From UBA10649 sp965227045 (GTDB taxonomy: Bacteria; Actinomycetota; Actinomycetes; S36-B12), in NCBI GenBank assembly GCA_965227045.1, contig OZ245718.1, forward strand, positions 2,294,001 to 2,358,000: a stretch of DNA of 64,000 bases, written 5' to 3'. Made by a program: the position numbers and the translations under genes. Each line of letters opens with the position of its first letter. The stretch's first letter is position 1. The notes beneath the pieces were generated by a model, which ran no database searches, was not told where the DNA came from, and saw only the letters and a list, made by a program, of their open reading frames with translations. Below are positions 1 through 9,114 of the stretch, one piece after another.

Positions 1-305
1 GCCGTCTCCTCCGCCAGCCTCCGGATCCGTGCCTCGTGCCGACTGAGTTCGTAGCTCAGCTGGATGCTGACGAGCACCAGCAGCACGAGGGTGATGAAGA
101 AGAAGAGGTTCGCGGGAATCTCGACTCCGACGCGGTCGCTGAGCCAGCGCGTCGAGCCCGGGACCAATGCGAAGAAGGCCGCGACGATCGCCACGACCAT
201 CCACAGCACGGCGTACTTCTCCTTGAGCACACCGCGGCGCAGCAGCCACAGGATGAAGACGAAGATCAGCAGAGCAGCGATCGCGGCGAGGACGTTGGCG
301 GTCAT
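1..305 (-). CDS. DUF2304 small membrane protein (3' part outside window)
   Basis: The reading frame starts with ATG at 305 and runs off the left edge, giving 101 visible residues. It begins MTANVLAAIAALLIFVFILW, then shows two more hydrophobic segments (about residues 33-50 and 68-85) and a charged C-terminal helix (ELSRHEARIRRLAEE). This three-helix plan with a basic/acidic tail is the DUF2304 family, normally about 110-130 residues, so little is missing. Its start overlaps the stop of the upstream glycosyltransferase by four bases (ATGA), and DUF2304 proteins usually accompany dolichol-phosphate-mannose-synthase-like enzymes. I infer a membrane partner of that enzyme; the biochemical role of DUF2304 is not established. 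Confidence 0.8.
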   Translation of the reverse strand, partial: MTANVLAAIAALLIFVFILWLLRRGVLKEKYAVLWMVVAIVAAFFALVPGSTRWLSDRVGVEIPANLFFFITLVLLVLVSIQLSYELSRHEARIRRLAEET

Positions 306-1030
306 GCCTGATCCTCCTTGTGCGCCTTCGCGCCGCCCTGCAGCATCGTCACGAGCAGCGCCAGGCCCGCACGACCCAGATACAGGGTCGACCAGATTGC
401 GTTCTTGCTCGGCCGTCCGTACTCGCGGAAGTACATAGTGACGGGCGCCTCTCGGACGACAAGCCCACGGCGAACGGCGATCGCCAGGGAGCCGACGGTG
501 TCTCCGAGATACTCGGCCGGGTAGTCGACGGCGAACAACGCGATCGCCTTCGGGCCTGCGGACCGAAATCCCGACGTCGTATCGCTGATCGGAGTGCCCG
601 CCATGCGGCTGATCGACCACGAGAGAAGTGTCATCGCCCAGCGCCGCGGTCCCTTGACGACGTAGGTCGAACCCGGATGGAACCGCGAGCCCACAACGAT
701 GTCCGCGTCATCGAGTCCGGAGATCAGCGCGTCGAGTTCGGCTGGCTCGTGCTGGCCGTCAGCGTCGACCTGGACCATCGCCGAGTACCCGTTGCGCGCT
801 GCGTGGAGGAAGGCCGTCCGCATGGCACCGCCCACGCCGACGTTGAACGGCAAGGTGATTACCGTGGCGCCCGCCCCCCTGGCAATCTCCGCGGTGCGGT
901 CGGTGGATCCATCGCTGACGACGAGAATGTCGGCATCACCACGATGCTCCCGCACACGTGCGATCACCCCCCCGATGGACCCCTCCTCGTTCCAGGCAGG
1001 GATCGCCACGAGGGTGCGGCCAACAGTCAT
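302..1030 (-). CDS. GT2 glycosyltransferase, polyprenyl-phosphate sugar synthase-like
   Basis: A 242-residue family 2 glycosyltransferase. It opens TLVAIPAWNEEGSIGGVI, followed by the nucleotide-binding VVSDGSTDRT and the metal-binding VDADGQH motif near residue 90, as in dolichol-phosphate mannose synthases. It probably moves a sugar from a nucleotide donor to polyprenyl phosphate on the cytoplasmic face. I start it at the ATG at 1030 because the family begins directly before the first beta strand; an in-frame start at 1060 would add ten unrelated residues. It is coupled by an ATGA overlap to the DUF2304 gene. Donor sugar and acceptor cannot be read from the sequence. Confidence 0.85.
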   Translation of the reverse strand: MTVGRTLVAIPAWNEEGSIGGVIARVREHRGDADILVVSDGSTDRTAEIARGAGATVITLPFNVGVGGAMRTAFLHAARNGYSAMVQVDADGQHEPAELDALISGLDDADIVVGSRFHPGSTYVVKGPRRWAMTLLSWSISRMAGTPISDTTSGFRSAGPKAIALFAVDYPAEYLGDTVGSLAIAVRRGLVVREAPVTMYFREYGRPSKNAIWSTLYLGRAGLALLVTMLQGGAKAHKEDQA

Positions 1031-1071
1031 GGCACGACGGTATCCGAGTTGATCCGGCACCTGCCGCAGGC

Positions 1072-2145
1072 TCAGCCAACCGCAGGAACTGGCGACGGCG
1101 GGGTCGCGCTGGCGGGATCAGCCGGAGCCGCGCTCTCTGGCGGCAACGGAACGGCCGAGTCACTCGGTACGGCCTGCTCGTACGCATCACCAAGGACCCA
1201 GAACTTGATGATCGGCGCTATCTCCAAGGCGAGCGGGAAGCCCAGATTGTGTTCGGCGGCAGGTAAGACGTCGACGACTGGCTCGATCCCTCTCGACCGC
1301 AAGGCGGCGGCAAAGTTCTCTGATTGTGATGCAGGTACTACGACGTCATTTCCGCCAACAAGGAGAAGGACGCCGATAGAAGGCAGTGGATTGTTCGTAT
1401 CCGTTACCCATGCGAGCGGGCTGACGTCGGACCGCTCCTCGGGGGTGCCGCCGCCTGCGAAGAGATCGGGGTAAGGAAGCGTGGGGTCGTATAGGTCGTA
1501 GATGCCGGCCATTCCTATTGCGCCATTGATCGTTACCGGAGGCATGGGGCAGTCGCCACCGAAGCGGTCCTTGGTCAGCGCAACCTCGACGGCGAGATGA
1601 CCTCCCGCGGAATGTCCGGCCAAGAAGATCTGGGTCGGGGGGTAGCCGAGCGCCGTCAGTTGGAACGCGCTCCAACGTGCAGCACATGCGACGTCGTCGA
1701 GAGGTTCAGGAAACTGCGAGCCTGTTTCGGATCCCCCGTAAGTAATCAGCGAAGTGCTGATTCCGGCAGTTTGGAGCGACTGAGCTAAGGGCACGTAGTC
1801 GGTCGGGTCGGAACCAATCCATCCGCCTCCCGGCACGATCACAACGAGTGGCGCGGGACCCTTGGTCGTGCCGACCCGGAGGGTGGCATCGAAACCTGGC
1901 AGGTAGTGATCCGTCAGAATTCCATCAGTCATGACCGCCGTCGTAATCGACGGCGTGACCGAGCTGGGGGCTGACGCAGTGTCCTCTGGCTGCGTTGTAG
2001 CCGTCGTCACGGACCCCGACGCACCAGAGCTGGAGGGCGGGTAGGACGTAGATCCCGAACACGCCCCAAGAAGGGTCGCGAGCGCTGCACCCATGACGAG
2101 GGTCGACCCAAGATGGCGGTTTCTCACCTCCCAATGGTCACACAC
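1072..2145 (-). CDS. secreted lipoprotein, alpha/beta-hydrolase fold esterase
   Basis: A predicted lipoprotein with a lipobox LGAC (Cys29 counted from the GTG at 2145) and a Ser/Thr-rich linker. The alpha/beta-hydrolase domain shows an oxyanion-hole segment PGGGW (residues 105-109), a nucleophile elbow GHSAG (Ser179), a likely acid in GGNDVVV (Asp267) and a likely base His299 in AAEHN. This is the BD-FAE/esterase_lipase type, so it may remove acyl groups from the surface glycan made by this locus; that is inference. The C-terminus is Pro/Ala-rich. Two GTG starts (2145, 2127) are possible. Third codon positions look more A/T-rich than in the neighbouring genes. Confidence 0.75.
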   Translation of the reverse strand: MCDHWEVRNRHLGSTLVMGAALATLLGACSGSTSYPPSSSGASGSVTTATTQPEDTASAPSSVTPSITTAVMTDGILTDHYLPGFDATLRVGTTKGPAPLVVIVPGGGWIGSDPTDYVPLAQSLQTAGISTSLITYGGSETGSQFPEPLDDVACAARWSAFQLTALGYPPTQIFLAGHSAGGHLAVEVALTKDRFGGDCPMPPVTINGAIGMAGIYDLYDPTLPYPDLFAGGGTPEERSDVSPLAWVTDTNNPLPSIGVLLLVGGNDVVVPASQSENFAAALRSRGIEPVVDVLPAAEHNLGFPLALEIAPIIKFWVLGDAYEQAVPSDSAVPLPPESAAPADPASATPPSPVPAVG

Positions 2146-2212
2146 TGCCCGAGCAGATCGGCCCAGTGGCGGCCGTTCGAGTCAAAACCCGGAAATGGGG
2201 TACCAAGTACCC

Positions 2213-3103
2213 ATGGATCACCCTGACGAGGCACGACCGACGTGGCGTTCCATCGCAAAGCGGGCCGGGGCTCCCCTCATTGAACTTGAGCGGCGCAACC
2301 GTAGGCGTCGCATGGCTCGTGGGTACTTCACCCCTCGGACCTCCCTCATCCGGGCGTGGACCCGCCGCCACACCGAGGACGACAACTTCTACTACTCGCT
2401 GACCGATGCCAACCGTGCCGACCTCGCGCACCTCATATCGCTGATCACCGGGGCCGCTCCGGCAACGGTGATGTCGTACCTGAGCGAGATCGAAGACGAC
2501 ACCGAGTTGCTGACGCACCTGGATCGAGGGCTCTCCTCGCGCGTCGACACGCGTGATGTTCGAGTGGCCTTCGGTCGCCGGATCGGCTGGTACGCCTTCG
2601 TTCGCATCCTGAAGCCCCGGGTCGTTGTCGAGACCGGAGTTCACCACGGAGTAGGTGCGTGCGTGATCACGCGAGCTCTGATGCTCAACGCTCGCGACGG
2701 CAGCCACGGCAGGTACTTTGGGACCGACATCGACCCCGCGGCAGGCGTCTTGTTCACCAATCCCTACGCCGCCTACGGCGAGATCCTGTACGGGGACTCG
2801 ATCACCTCACTACGGGACAGTGACATCCAGATCGACATGTTCATCAACGACAGCGACCACAGCGCCGCCTACGAGGCGGACGAATACGCGGCTGTGGCGG
2901 ACATGCTCACCGATTGGTCACTTATCCTCGGCGACAACAGCCACGTCACCGATGCGCTGCGTGCCTTCGCGGAGGTTCATGACAGGCCGTTCGCCTTCTT
3001 CGCCGAGAAGCCTGCTGACCATTGGTACCCCGGGGCCGGCATCGGCATCTCTCCGTCGCGAATTCCTCTGCTACGCGAGCCCGCGACTACCGCGGCACGC
3101 TGA
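2213..3103 (+). CDS. class I SAM-dependent methyltransferase
   Basis: A 296-residue protein with a Rossmann-type SAM site: VVETGVHHGVGACVITRAL is motif I, YFGTDIDP carries the acidic motif II residue and IDMFINDSDHS resembles the acidic post-I strand. It fits the Methyltransf_24 type found in polysaccharide loci, so a sugar or other small molecule is a likely substrate. I choose the ATG at 2213; an ATG at 2195 is also in frame, and longer versions would overlap the divergent lipoprotein gene. Its 3' end overlaps the convergent glycosyltransferase by 17 bases. Confidence 0.7.
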   Translation: MDHPDEARPTWRSIAKRAGAPLIELERRNRRRRMARGYFTPRTSLIRAWTRRHTEDDNFYYSLTDANRADLAHLISLITGAAPATVMSYLSEIEDDTELLTHLDRGLSSRVDTRDVRVAFGRRIGWYAFVRILKPRVVVETGVHHGVGACVITRALMLNARDGSHGRYFGTDIDPAAGVLFTNPYAAYGEILYGDSITSLRDSDIQIDMFINDSDHSAAYEADEYAAVADMLTDWSLILGDNSHVTDALRAFAEVHDRPFAFFAEKPADHWYPGAGIGISPSRIPLLREPATTAAR

Positions 3104-4229
3104 ACGCGACATCCCTGGCGAAACCCGCCCAGGTCGGGACGGCACCTGGCGAGACCTCGGCACGCAGGCCCGCCAAGGCGTTGGGAACCGAGAAATCGAT
3201 GAACATCGCGACCATGTCGTCGTGTGCCATCGCCGCTACCCGTCGCGCCCCGCGCCCTTGCATGATGTCTCCAGCCGGCTGCACTCCGTCGTAGAGGACG
3301 GGCGTTCCCATGCGGATGGCTTCGAGCACCGGAATGCCGTAGCCCTCGGTGCCGATTGACAAGAAGGCGCTGGACTCATTCAGTAGATCGAGCACCTGCC
3401 CGTCAGCCGCTCCCTGTACCCACCGCACGGGATGGCCATCGACTGCGGCCTGCCGCACGGTGGAGTTGATCGCCTCATCTGAAGCGGACGGTCCACCGAC
3501 GAACAACAGATCGGCCTGAGCACCGTGGGCCGACACCGCTTCGACAAAGGCGGCAAGGATCTCCAGAGGTCGCTTGCGCGCCTCCATGGTGCCGAGGCGG
3601 GCGAACAGCGGTCGGCCCGGAGCGTTGCCAGCACGGATCGCGAGGTGGTCGCCACCGGGATGGGCAACGGAGGTTGCCAGCTTCGGATCCCGGCGCAGTC
3701 TGGTCATGATGCTGTCGCGCGCATAATCGCTGATGCACACGACGGAGTCTGCAGCGGCGAGATGGCGGAAGTACTCGCTCACCCAGGCTGCCGATCCGGG
3801 CTTGAACCGGTAGTTCGCCGGCTCGCTCATGGGCAGGGTGTCGTAGCCGATCATCACTGTCGGGACGCGTCCGACGAACGACTCGAATCGCTCAAGCACG
3901 GACGGCAGGTACGAGACCTCGGGCAAAAGCCACGCGTCATACGTCGAGACCAGCTCGCCCGGCTCGATGCGCGGCAGGTCGAGCCCGGCGAGGTGATCGC
4001 GGACCAGAAACCGGAGATCCGAGTTCGGCTCGCGCGGGCGGAACGGAATCGAGAGCATCTCGGCCGCATGTTCGGGGCTCAGTGCCGCCAGGTGGTCTCC
4101 AACTGGCACCACGAAGTCGGCCGCAACGTCGTCGGAGGGCCAATCCTTCGCCAGGTACTGGAGAACCCGCTGTATGCCGGACCCGTACGTGTCGCGGACA
4201 AACTGCTCGATATCAATGCCGACTCGCAT
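3087..4229 (-). CDS. GT4-like glycosyltransferase
   Basis: A 380-residue GT-B enzyme. The N-terminal half starts MRVGIDIEQF and the C-terminal donor domain has RLGTMEARKRPLEILAAF followed by the nucleotide-sugar-binding stretch SIGTEGYGIPVLEAIRMGTPV (E...E-type GT4 motif, about residues 285-307). It is the last gene of a run coming from 9 kb and is coupled to the large upstream glycosyltransferase by a TGATG stop/start. Cytoplasmic, acting on the polyprenyl-linked glycan. Linkage and sugar unknown. Confidence 0.8.
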   Translation of the reverse strand: MRVGIDIEQFVRDTYGSGIQRVLQYLAKDWPSDDVAADFVVPVGDHLAALSPEHAAEMLSIPFRPREPNSDLRFLVRDHLAGLDLPRIEPGELVSTYDAWLLPEVSYLPSVLERFESFVGRVPTVMIGYDTLPMSEPANYRFKPGSAAWVSEYFRHLAAADSVVCISDYARDSIMTRLRRDPKLATSVAHPGGDHLAIRAGNAPGRPLFARLGTMEARKRPLEILAAFVEAVSAHGAQADLLFVGGPSASDEAINSTVRQAAVDGHPVRWVQGAADGQVLDLLNESSAFLSIGTEGYGIPVLEAIRMGTPVLYDGVQPAGDIMQGRGARRVAAMAHDDMVAMFIDFSVPNALAGLRAEVSPGAVPTWAGFARDVAFSVPR

Positions 4230-7030
4230 CAGGACTCCGCCGTGCCCGGCGTGGTGGCGACTTCAGTGAGCAGTCCGAGCAGCTGCTCCGCATAGCGCTT
4301 GGGCGACTTGCGATCCAGGTACTCGCGGCGAAGCTGTTCGCGCTCTGCCCACGGCACCGGACTGCCCAGGCGATGCTCGATCGCCTCGGCCACCATCACG
4401 GGGCTGACGTGATCGGGCAGGCGGTCAACGTAGGCGGGAGTATCTACGTCGACGGCGAGACCGTTGCTCGCAACGCTCGGAGTGCCGAATGCGGCGAGGT
4501 CGCTCAGCGGTCCGCTCACTCCCAGGAGCGGTCCGATTCGCAACTGAACGCCCAGGTCGATTGCGAGCAGGTAGTCCCGGAACTTTTCGTCATCGACAAA
4601 CCCGGTGATCGAGAAGTTCGCTATTCCCGCCTCGCGCGCTCGGCGGGTCAAGGTGGCGATCTCGTCGGGGCTCGCGGCTCCGACGAGATGGAGGCTGATG
4701 CGGTGTCCCCATTGACTCAGCCATGCCGCGGCTTCCACGACAACGTCGGTCATCTTCGTCCGCACGTCGACGAACCCGAATGACGCCAGGTGCACCGTCC
4801 CTGAGTACGCACCCTCATCGAAACCGAGCCGGCGGCGCGCTGCGTCGCGGTGCTTAGGAGTCAGGTGTTCGTCGTGCGGTGAGCGCTGGTTCGCGAATGG
4901 CAGAAGCCGCGGCGTGATTCCCGTCTCCGCCTCGATCCGCGGCGCCGCAGAGGGCGAATGGAGGATCAGCATCCGCGCGCGACGAGCAACCTCCCAGAAG
5001 CCGGCGTTCTGCAGAAGCCGCATGTCGTCGATCTGGTCGTCCAACGACGGCCGCAGCATCCGCTCGCTCGTGCCGCGCAGCATGAGCTTCTCGACGCCGC
5101 CCTGGCCGCGCAGCGCCATGTAGAGCTCGACGAGCCTGGTGTCGTGCGACACGACCACCGAGTCGACATGCTCGATCACGTCGATGAACGGAAGGTGGAA
5201 GTGGCTGTTGCCGACCACGGACACGAATACATCGTCGCGAGCAGACCTCGCTGCCGAGATCGGCGCAGATTTGATCCGCACTCCATCGGGTGCGCTGGCT
5301 GCAACGTCGGCGTCGGCCGTGGTGAACACCGTGACGTCGCATAGGCGGGCCAGCTCAAGCGTGGTCGTCGTCGAGAAGTCTGCGACGCCCGTTCGCTGCG
5401 GCGCCCACGGCGTACCAATTCCGACCCGTAACTGACGTCCACCGACATACACCGCAGCTGCAGGCAGGTCGACGCCTGTCGACCGCACGTGGGCGCGGAT
5501 CTTTGCGCCGACAACGTCCTCGAGGACTCCGTGCCGGTGCTGCCTTAGCGCGCGCATCTCACGCGACTGGGTCGCGGACTTCCCGCGATGACGTCGGATC
5601 GCCCGCTCCATGCTCGCCGGGCTGGCGGGATCGGCGAGGAAGGAGCCCGATCCGATCAGCTCCCGGTGCGCGGGGATGTCGGAGGCCACGACGGGCGCTC
5701 CTGCGCGCAGCGCCTCGATAACGGGCAGCGAAAGCCCCTCGTCGAAGGACGCGACCACCACGAGGCTCGCTCGACGCAGCAGGTCGTCCATCTCCTCGTC
5801 GCTGAGTCGCCCGACGGTGCGCGCCTCGCCGGGCCGCATTGCCGCCCAGATGGACAAGTGGTGGACGAGAGCCTCATGACCGGACATCCCCATGACGACG
5901 ACGTCGCGCGGCTCTGCTGCACCCGCGGTTGCCGCCCCTATTGCCGCCAGCGCACCGAAGGTGTTCTTGCGGGGCTCGTCCCCAGTCATGACGACGATCG
6001 GACCCGTGCGTGCCTCCACCGCTGCCTCGGATGCTTCGGTCAGCACATCGCGTGGCCAAGCGACAACTGCTCGATCGAGATCAGTTCCGTCGAATGAGCG
6101 TCCGAGAATGGTTGCCAGCTCGGCGCGCGCCAGATGAGAGATGCAGACGAAGTCGTCGTAGCAACGCAGCCCGTCCAACGCTGCGGCGTACCCGATTCGA
6201 GAAGCCGGGTCGCGCAGGTACACGGTCGGGTAGTGCAGGGGAATGAAGTCGAACACGACGGCGATCTTGTGAGCGGTCGAGTGCAGCAAGGTGAGAATCG
6301 GCTCTGCGCTCGCCGTCATCGGTGACGGCTGCACCAGGACGCTGTACGAGGCGACGGTGCGCTCGGTGACGCGGGTGACCTGTGCGCACCCGCCGGCCAG
6401 TTCCTCCGGCAGCACATCGAGGCCAGGATCGACCAGAAGGACCAGCCGTTCGTCCCCCACTGATGCTCGTGCCCCCAGTAGCGCGGCACGTGCGAATCGG
6501 CCGATGCCGCGCGGTCCGAGTGTTGACGTCTGCAGGCAGCGGGCATCGAAGAGCACCCGATTACCGCCCGCCCAGTGCCGGGCGGCCGGTCGGTCGGCGA
6601 TCGCCAGACGCTGGCGAAGTGCATCTTCGGTGCGGCCGAGCTCGTCGTAGAGATTGTCGGTGCGCCGTTCGAGCAGCTCGTCGGTGTCGTACGGGCCGGC
6701 GGCCAGCCACTCGCGCGCCCCCGCGGCATCGGCTTTGGTGAACGCGTGCACGTCCAGACCAGCGGTCGGCGGCGCCGGGAGACCCTCCGGCACGATCCAC
6801 TCGACAACATCCGCGGGCGGGAAGCCCAGGTAGGCGGGGTCGGTGCGCTCGGCCATGTTGGCCGTGACCAGCCGCAGGTGTCGCTTCCTAACGATCGCGG
6901 TCTCTACCGAGGGCGGCAGATGGCGTACGGCCTGCCGTGCGCGGAACCCGGCCACGGCCTTCGCCTTGCCAATGGCCGACCGGCGGACTTCCGCCTCGGC
7001 CTCGTCAGCCCCTTCTCGGGACTCGGTCAT
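4229..7030 (-). CDS. tandem two-domain GT4 glycosyltransferase
   Basis: A 933-residue protein with two GT-B/GT4 modules. After about 165 N-terminal residues without a recognised domain, module 1 (about residues 165-505) ends with VVVASFDEGLSLPVIEALRAGAPV. Module 2 (about 530-915) opens RVGIGTPWAPQRTGVADFS and shows HLASFGFVDVRTKMTDVVVEA, but its acceptor-side motif (LGVSGPLSDLAAFGTPSV) lacks the usual acidic pair. The second module may therefore be altered in activity. Two fused domains could add two consecutive sugars, as in some O-antigen enzymes; this is inference. It overlaps the upstream gmd-like gene by ATGA and the downstream GT4 by TGATG, so the three are translationally coupled. Confidence 0.8.
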   Translation of the reverse strand: MTESREGADEAEAEVRRSAIGKAKAVAGFRARQAVRHLPPSVETAIVRKRHLRLVTANMAERTDPAYLGFPPADVVEWIVPEGLPAPPTAGLDVHAFTKADAAGAREWLAAGPYDTDELLERRTDNLYDELGRTEDALRQRLAIADRPAARHWAGGNRVLFDARCLQTSTLGPRGIGRFARAALLGARASVGDERLVLLVDPGLDVLPEELAGGCAQVTRVTERTVASYSVLVQPSPMTASAEPILTLLHSTAHKIAVVFDFIPLHYPTVYLRDPASRIGYAAALDGLRCYDDFVCISHLARAELATILGRSFDGTDLDRAVVAWPRDVLTEASEAAVEARTGPIVVMTGDEPRKNTFGALAAIGAATAGAAEPRDVVVMGMSGHEALVHHLSIWAAMRPGEARTVGRLSDEEMDDLLRRASLVVVASFDEGLSLPVIEALRAGAPVVASDIPAHRELIGSGSFLADPASPASMERAIRRHRGKSATQSREMRALRQHRHGVLEDVVGAKIRAHVRSTGVDLPAAAVYVGGRQLRVGIGTPWAPQRTGVADFSTTTTLELARLCDVTVFTTADADVAASAPDGVRIKSAPISAARSARDDVFVSVVGNSHFHLPFIDVIEHVDSVVVSHDTRLVELYMALRGQGGVEKLMLRGTSERMLRPSLDDQIDDMRLLQNAGFWEVARRARMLILHSPSAAPRIEAETGITPRLLPFANQRSPHDEHLTPKHRDAARRRLGFDEGAYSGTVHLASFGFVDVRTKMTDVVVEAAAWLSQWGHRISLHLVGAASPDEIATLTRRAREAGIANFSITGFVDDEKFRDYLLAIDLGVQLRIGPLLGVSGPLSDLAAFGTPSVASNGLAVDVDTPAYVDRLPDHVSPVMVAEAIEHRLGSPVPWAEREQLRREYLDRKSPKRYAEQLLGLLTEVATTPGTAES

Positions 7031-8013
7031 GCCTCGTGCCAGAGCGCCTGGGGATCCTCAAGGAGCAGACGGTCGTACGCGACCATGGCCTCGGCGATCT
7101 GCGGGAAGGACTTCGTTCGCTCCCAGCCCAGCTCGCGCATCGCCTTGCTGCTGTCGCCCCGCAAGACGCTCGGGTCCGTCGTCCGCCGCAGGTCATCTCG
7201 CGTCTGCACGTGCTCGGTCCAGTCGTCCACGCCCGCGGCACTGAACGCCAGCCCGAGGAAGTCCCGCAGATAGTTGATCTCGCCTGTCGCGAGGATGAAG
7301 TCATCGGGCTGGTCGGCAGCCATCATGAGCGTCATCCCGCGTACGTAGTCCGGAGCCCAGCCCCAGTCTCTGCACACGTCGATGTTGCCGAGCTCAAGCA
7401 CATCCAGACGACCGGCAGCGATCAGCGCCGCTGCCTCGGTTATCCGCCTGGTCACGAAACCGCTGCCACGTAACGGCGATTCGTGGTTGTAGAGAATCGC
7501 AGCTGAAGCGAACAGCCCGTCCCGCGCGCGCGCTTCGGCGATCAGTTCCAGGGTTCGTGCCTTCGCGACCGCGTACGGAGTCCGAGGCGCGCGCGGAGTC
7601 TGCTCGTTCTGCGGGGAGATCTCGCTGCCCTCGAAGATCGTTCCCGAGGCCGCCTGAACGAAGCGGCATTCATGCGACGGAGAGATCTCCAGCATGGCGG
7701 AAAGAATCGTCTCGACAGCTCCCACGTTGACGCGGTGGGTCATCTCTGGGTTGTCGACCGATTCGACGATTGAACTGATGCCACCGAAGTTGTAGATCTC
7801 ATCGGGTGACACGTGGAGCAGTGCATCGCGAAATGCATCCGTGTCACCGAGGTCGCATTCGATCACTACGACCTCGGGGGCATAGCGGTGGAGGACGGTC
7901 GCGTCGGTGCCCGGCTTGACCAGGCCGATCACGTCGTAGCCGTTCGAGATGAGAAGCTGCGACAGCAGGATGCCGTCCTGTCCGGCTGCACCGGTGATTA
8001 GCGCGCTGGTCAT
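7027..8013 (-). CDS. Gmd-like extended SDR, probable GDP-sugar reductase/epimerase
   Basis: A 328-residue NAD(P)-dependent sugar-nucleotide enzyme clearly related to the adjacent GDP-mannose 4,6-dehydratase: TGAAGQDG at the N-terminus (residues 7-14), YAVAK catalytic Tyr147/Lys151, NHESPLRG, and a C-terminus with RDFLGLAF. The active-site segment that reads QASTSEMFG in Gmd reads QAASGTIFEG here, so the Glu needed for dehydration is replaced by Thr125 while Ser123 could serve as the SDR Ser/Thr. I infer a reductase or epimerase acting after Gmd, for example Rmd-like formation of GDP-D-rhamnose. The ATG at 8013 is chosen because the family begins directly with the Rossmann strand. Confidence 0.7.
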   Translation of the reverse strand: MTSALITGAAGQDGILLSQLLISNGYDVIGLVKPGTDATVLHRYAPEVVVIECDLGDTDAFRDALLHVSPDEIYNFGGISSIVESVDNPEMTHRVNVGAVETILSAMLEISPSHECRFVQAASGTIFEGSEISPQNEQTPRAPRTPYAVAKARTLELIAEARARDGLFASAAILYNHESPLRGSGFVTRRITEAAALIAAGRLDVLELGNIDVCRDWGWAPDYVRGMTLMMAADQPDDFILATGEINYLRDFLGLAFSAAGVDDWTEHVQTRDDLRRTTDPSVLRGDSSKAMRELGWERTKSFPQIAEAMVAYDRLLLEDPQALWHEA

Positions 8014-8035
8014 GGTCGTAGGGCCGGGCCGGAGC

Positions 8036-9040
8036 CTAGAACTGCCCTTCCTTGGCGCCCTCGAGGCGGGCGATATCGGCGTCGACCATGAGCTTCGCGA
8101 GTTCGGGCGGGAGCACGGATGCCTCCCAGCCGAGCTTGTCCTTCGCCTTGCTGGCATCCCCGATAAGCTGATCAACCTCGGTGGGACGCAGGAACTTCGG
8201 GTCGAACTTCACGTAGTCCTCCCAGTTCAGGCCCACGTGCTCGAACGCGAATGCCAGGAAGTCACGGATCGTGTAATCCGTTCCCGTGGCAAGGACGAAG
8301 TCCTCCGGCACATCGGCCTGGAGCATGCGCCACATGCCATCGGTGTACTCGGGCGCATAGCCCCAGTCACGGATGGAATCGAGGTTCCCCATCCATAGCT
8401 CGGTGCTGTTGCCCTTGACGATGTTGGCGACGCCGATGGTGATCTTGCGCGTCACGAAGGTTTCACCGCGACGAGGCGACTCGTGATTGAACAGTTGGCC
8501 GTTCACGGCGAACAGGTCGTAGGCCTCGCGGTAGTTCCGAGTGATCCAGTACGAATAGACCTTCGCGACGCCGTATGGGCTACGCGGATAGAAGGGCGTG
8601 TCCTCGTTCTGTGGTGGCGGACTCGCCCCGAACATCTCGCTGGTGCTCGCCTGGTAGAACCGAATCGACGTGTCGGTGCTGCGGATCGCCTCAAGCAGGT
8701 TGAGCGTGGAAACGCCCGAGGCCTGCGCGGTATAGGCGGGCTCGTCGAACGAGACTCGCACGTGCGACTGGGCAGCGAGGTTGTAGACCTCGTGCGGCCG
8801 GATGTCGACCATCAACTGCTGCATGCGGGCGGCATCGGTGACGTCGCCATAGTGCAGGTGAAGGTTCTTTCCGGGAATGTGCTCGTCGTGATGCAGGTGG
8901 TCGATACGGCTGCGATTGAAGGTCGACGAACGACGGACCAACCCGTGAACCTCGTAGCCCTTGTGCAGGAGCTGCTGAGCCATATACGAGCCGTCCTGAC
9001 CGGTCACACCGGTGATGAAGGCGCGCTTTGCCTCGGTCAA
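8036..9040 (-). CDS. gmd: GDP-mannose 4,6-dehydratase
   Basis: A 334-residue Gmd converting GDP-D-mannose to GDP-4-keto-6-deoxy-D-mannose. Visible features are GVTGQDG (residues 11-17), RRSSTFN, the catalytic TSE (Thr133, Glu135), PYGVAK (Tyr156, Lys160), NHESPRRGETFVTRKI and RPTEVDQLIGD, all hallmarks of the family at full length. The start is a TTG at 9040 behind a strong Shine-Dalgarno, GGAGGAA (complement of 9043-9049). It heads a minus-strand run with the Gmd-like paralogue and two glycosyltransferases. The product can feed GDP-L-fucose (synthase at 41.3 kb) or GDP-D-rhamnose. Confidence 0.95.
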   Translation of the reverse strand: MTEAKRAFITGVTGQDGSYMAQQLLHKGYEVHGLVRRSSTFNRSRIDHLHHDEHIPGKNLHLHYGDVTDAARMQQLMVDIRPHEVYNLAAQSHVRVSFDEPAYTAQASGVSTLNLLEAIRSTDTSIRFYQASTSEMFGASPPPQNEDTPFYPRSPYGVAKVYSYWITRNYREAYDLFAVNGQLFNHESPRRGETFVTRKITIGVANIVKGNSTELWMGNLDSIRDWGYAPEYTDGMWRMLQADVPEDFVLATGTDYTIRDFLAFAFEHVGLNWEDYVKFDPKFLRPTEVDQLIGDASKAKDKLGWEASVLPPELAKLMVDADIARLEGAKEGQF

Positions 9041-9042
9041 GG

Positions 9043-9049
9043 TTCCTCC
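9043..9049 (-). promoter_or_regulatory. Shine-Dalgarno deciding the TTG start of gmd
   Basis: The minus strand reads GGAGGAA here, ending two bases before the TTG codon at 9040. This supports the unusual TTG start over any downstream codon. Confidence 0.7.
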
Positions 9050-9102
9050 GGCCCCAGATGCTCTGACTGACGAATTGCGTCTGCGACAGCCTACCGCCTC
9101 CC

Positions 9103-9114
9103 TAGACTGCGACC
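9103..9114 (+). promoter_or_regulatory. leaderless -10 promoter element for the GT2 gene
   Basis: TAGACT (9103-9108) lies six bases before the GTG start at 9115, and no Shine-Dalgarno is present. A -10 this close to the codon implies transcription starting at or next to the start codon. No good -35 is visible. Confidence 0.45.

Noticed and set aside
320..1474. A 384-codon plus-strand reading frame
   Set aside because: Shadow of the GT2 and esterase genes; no domain.
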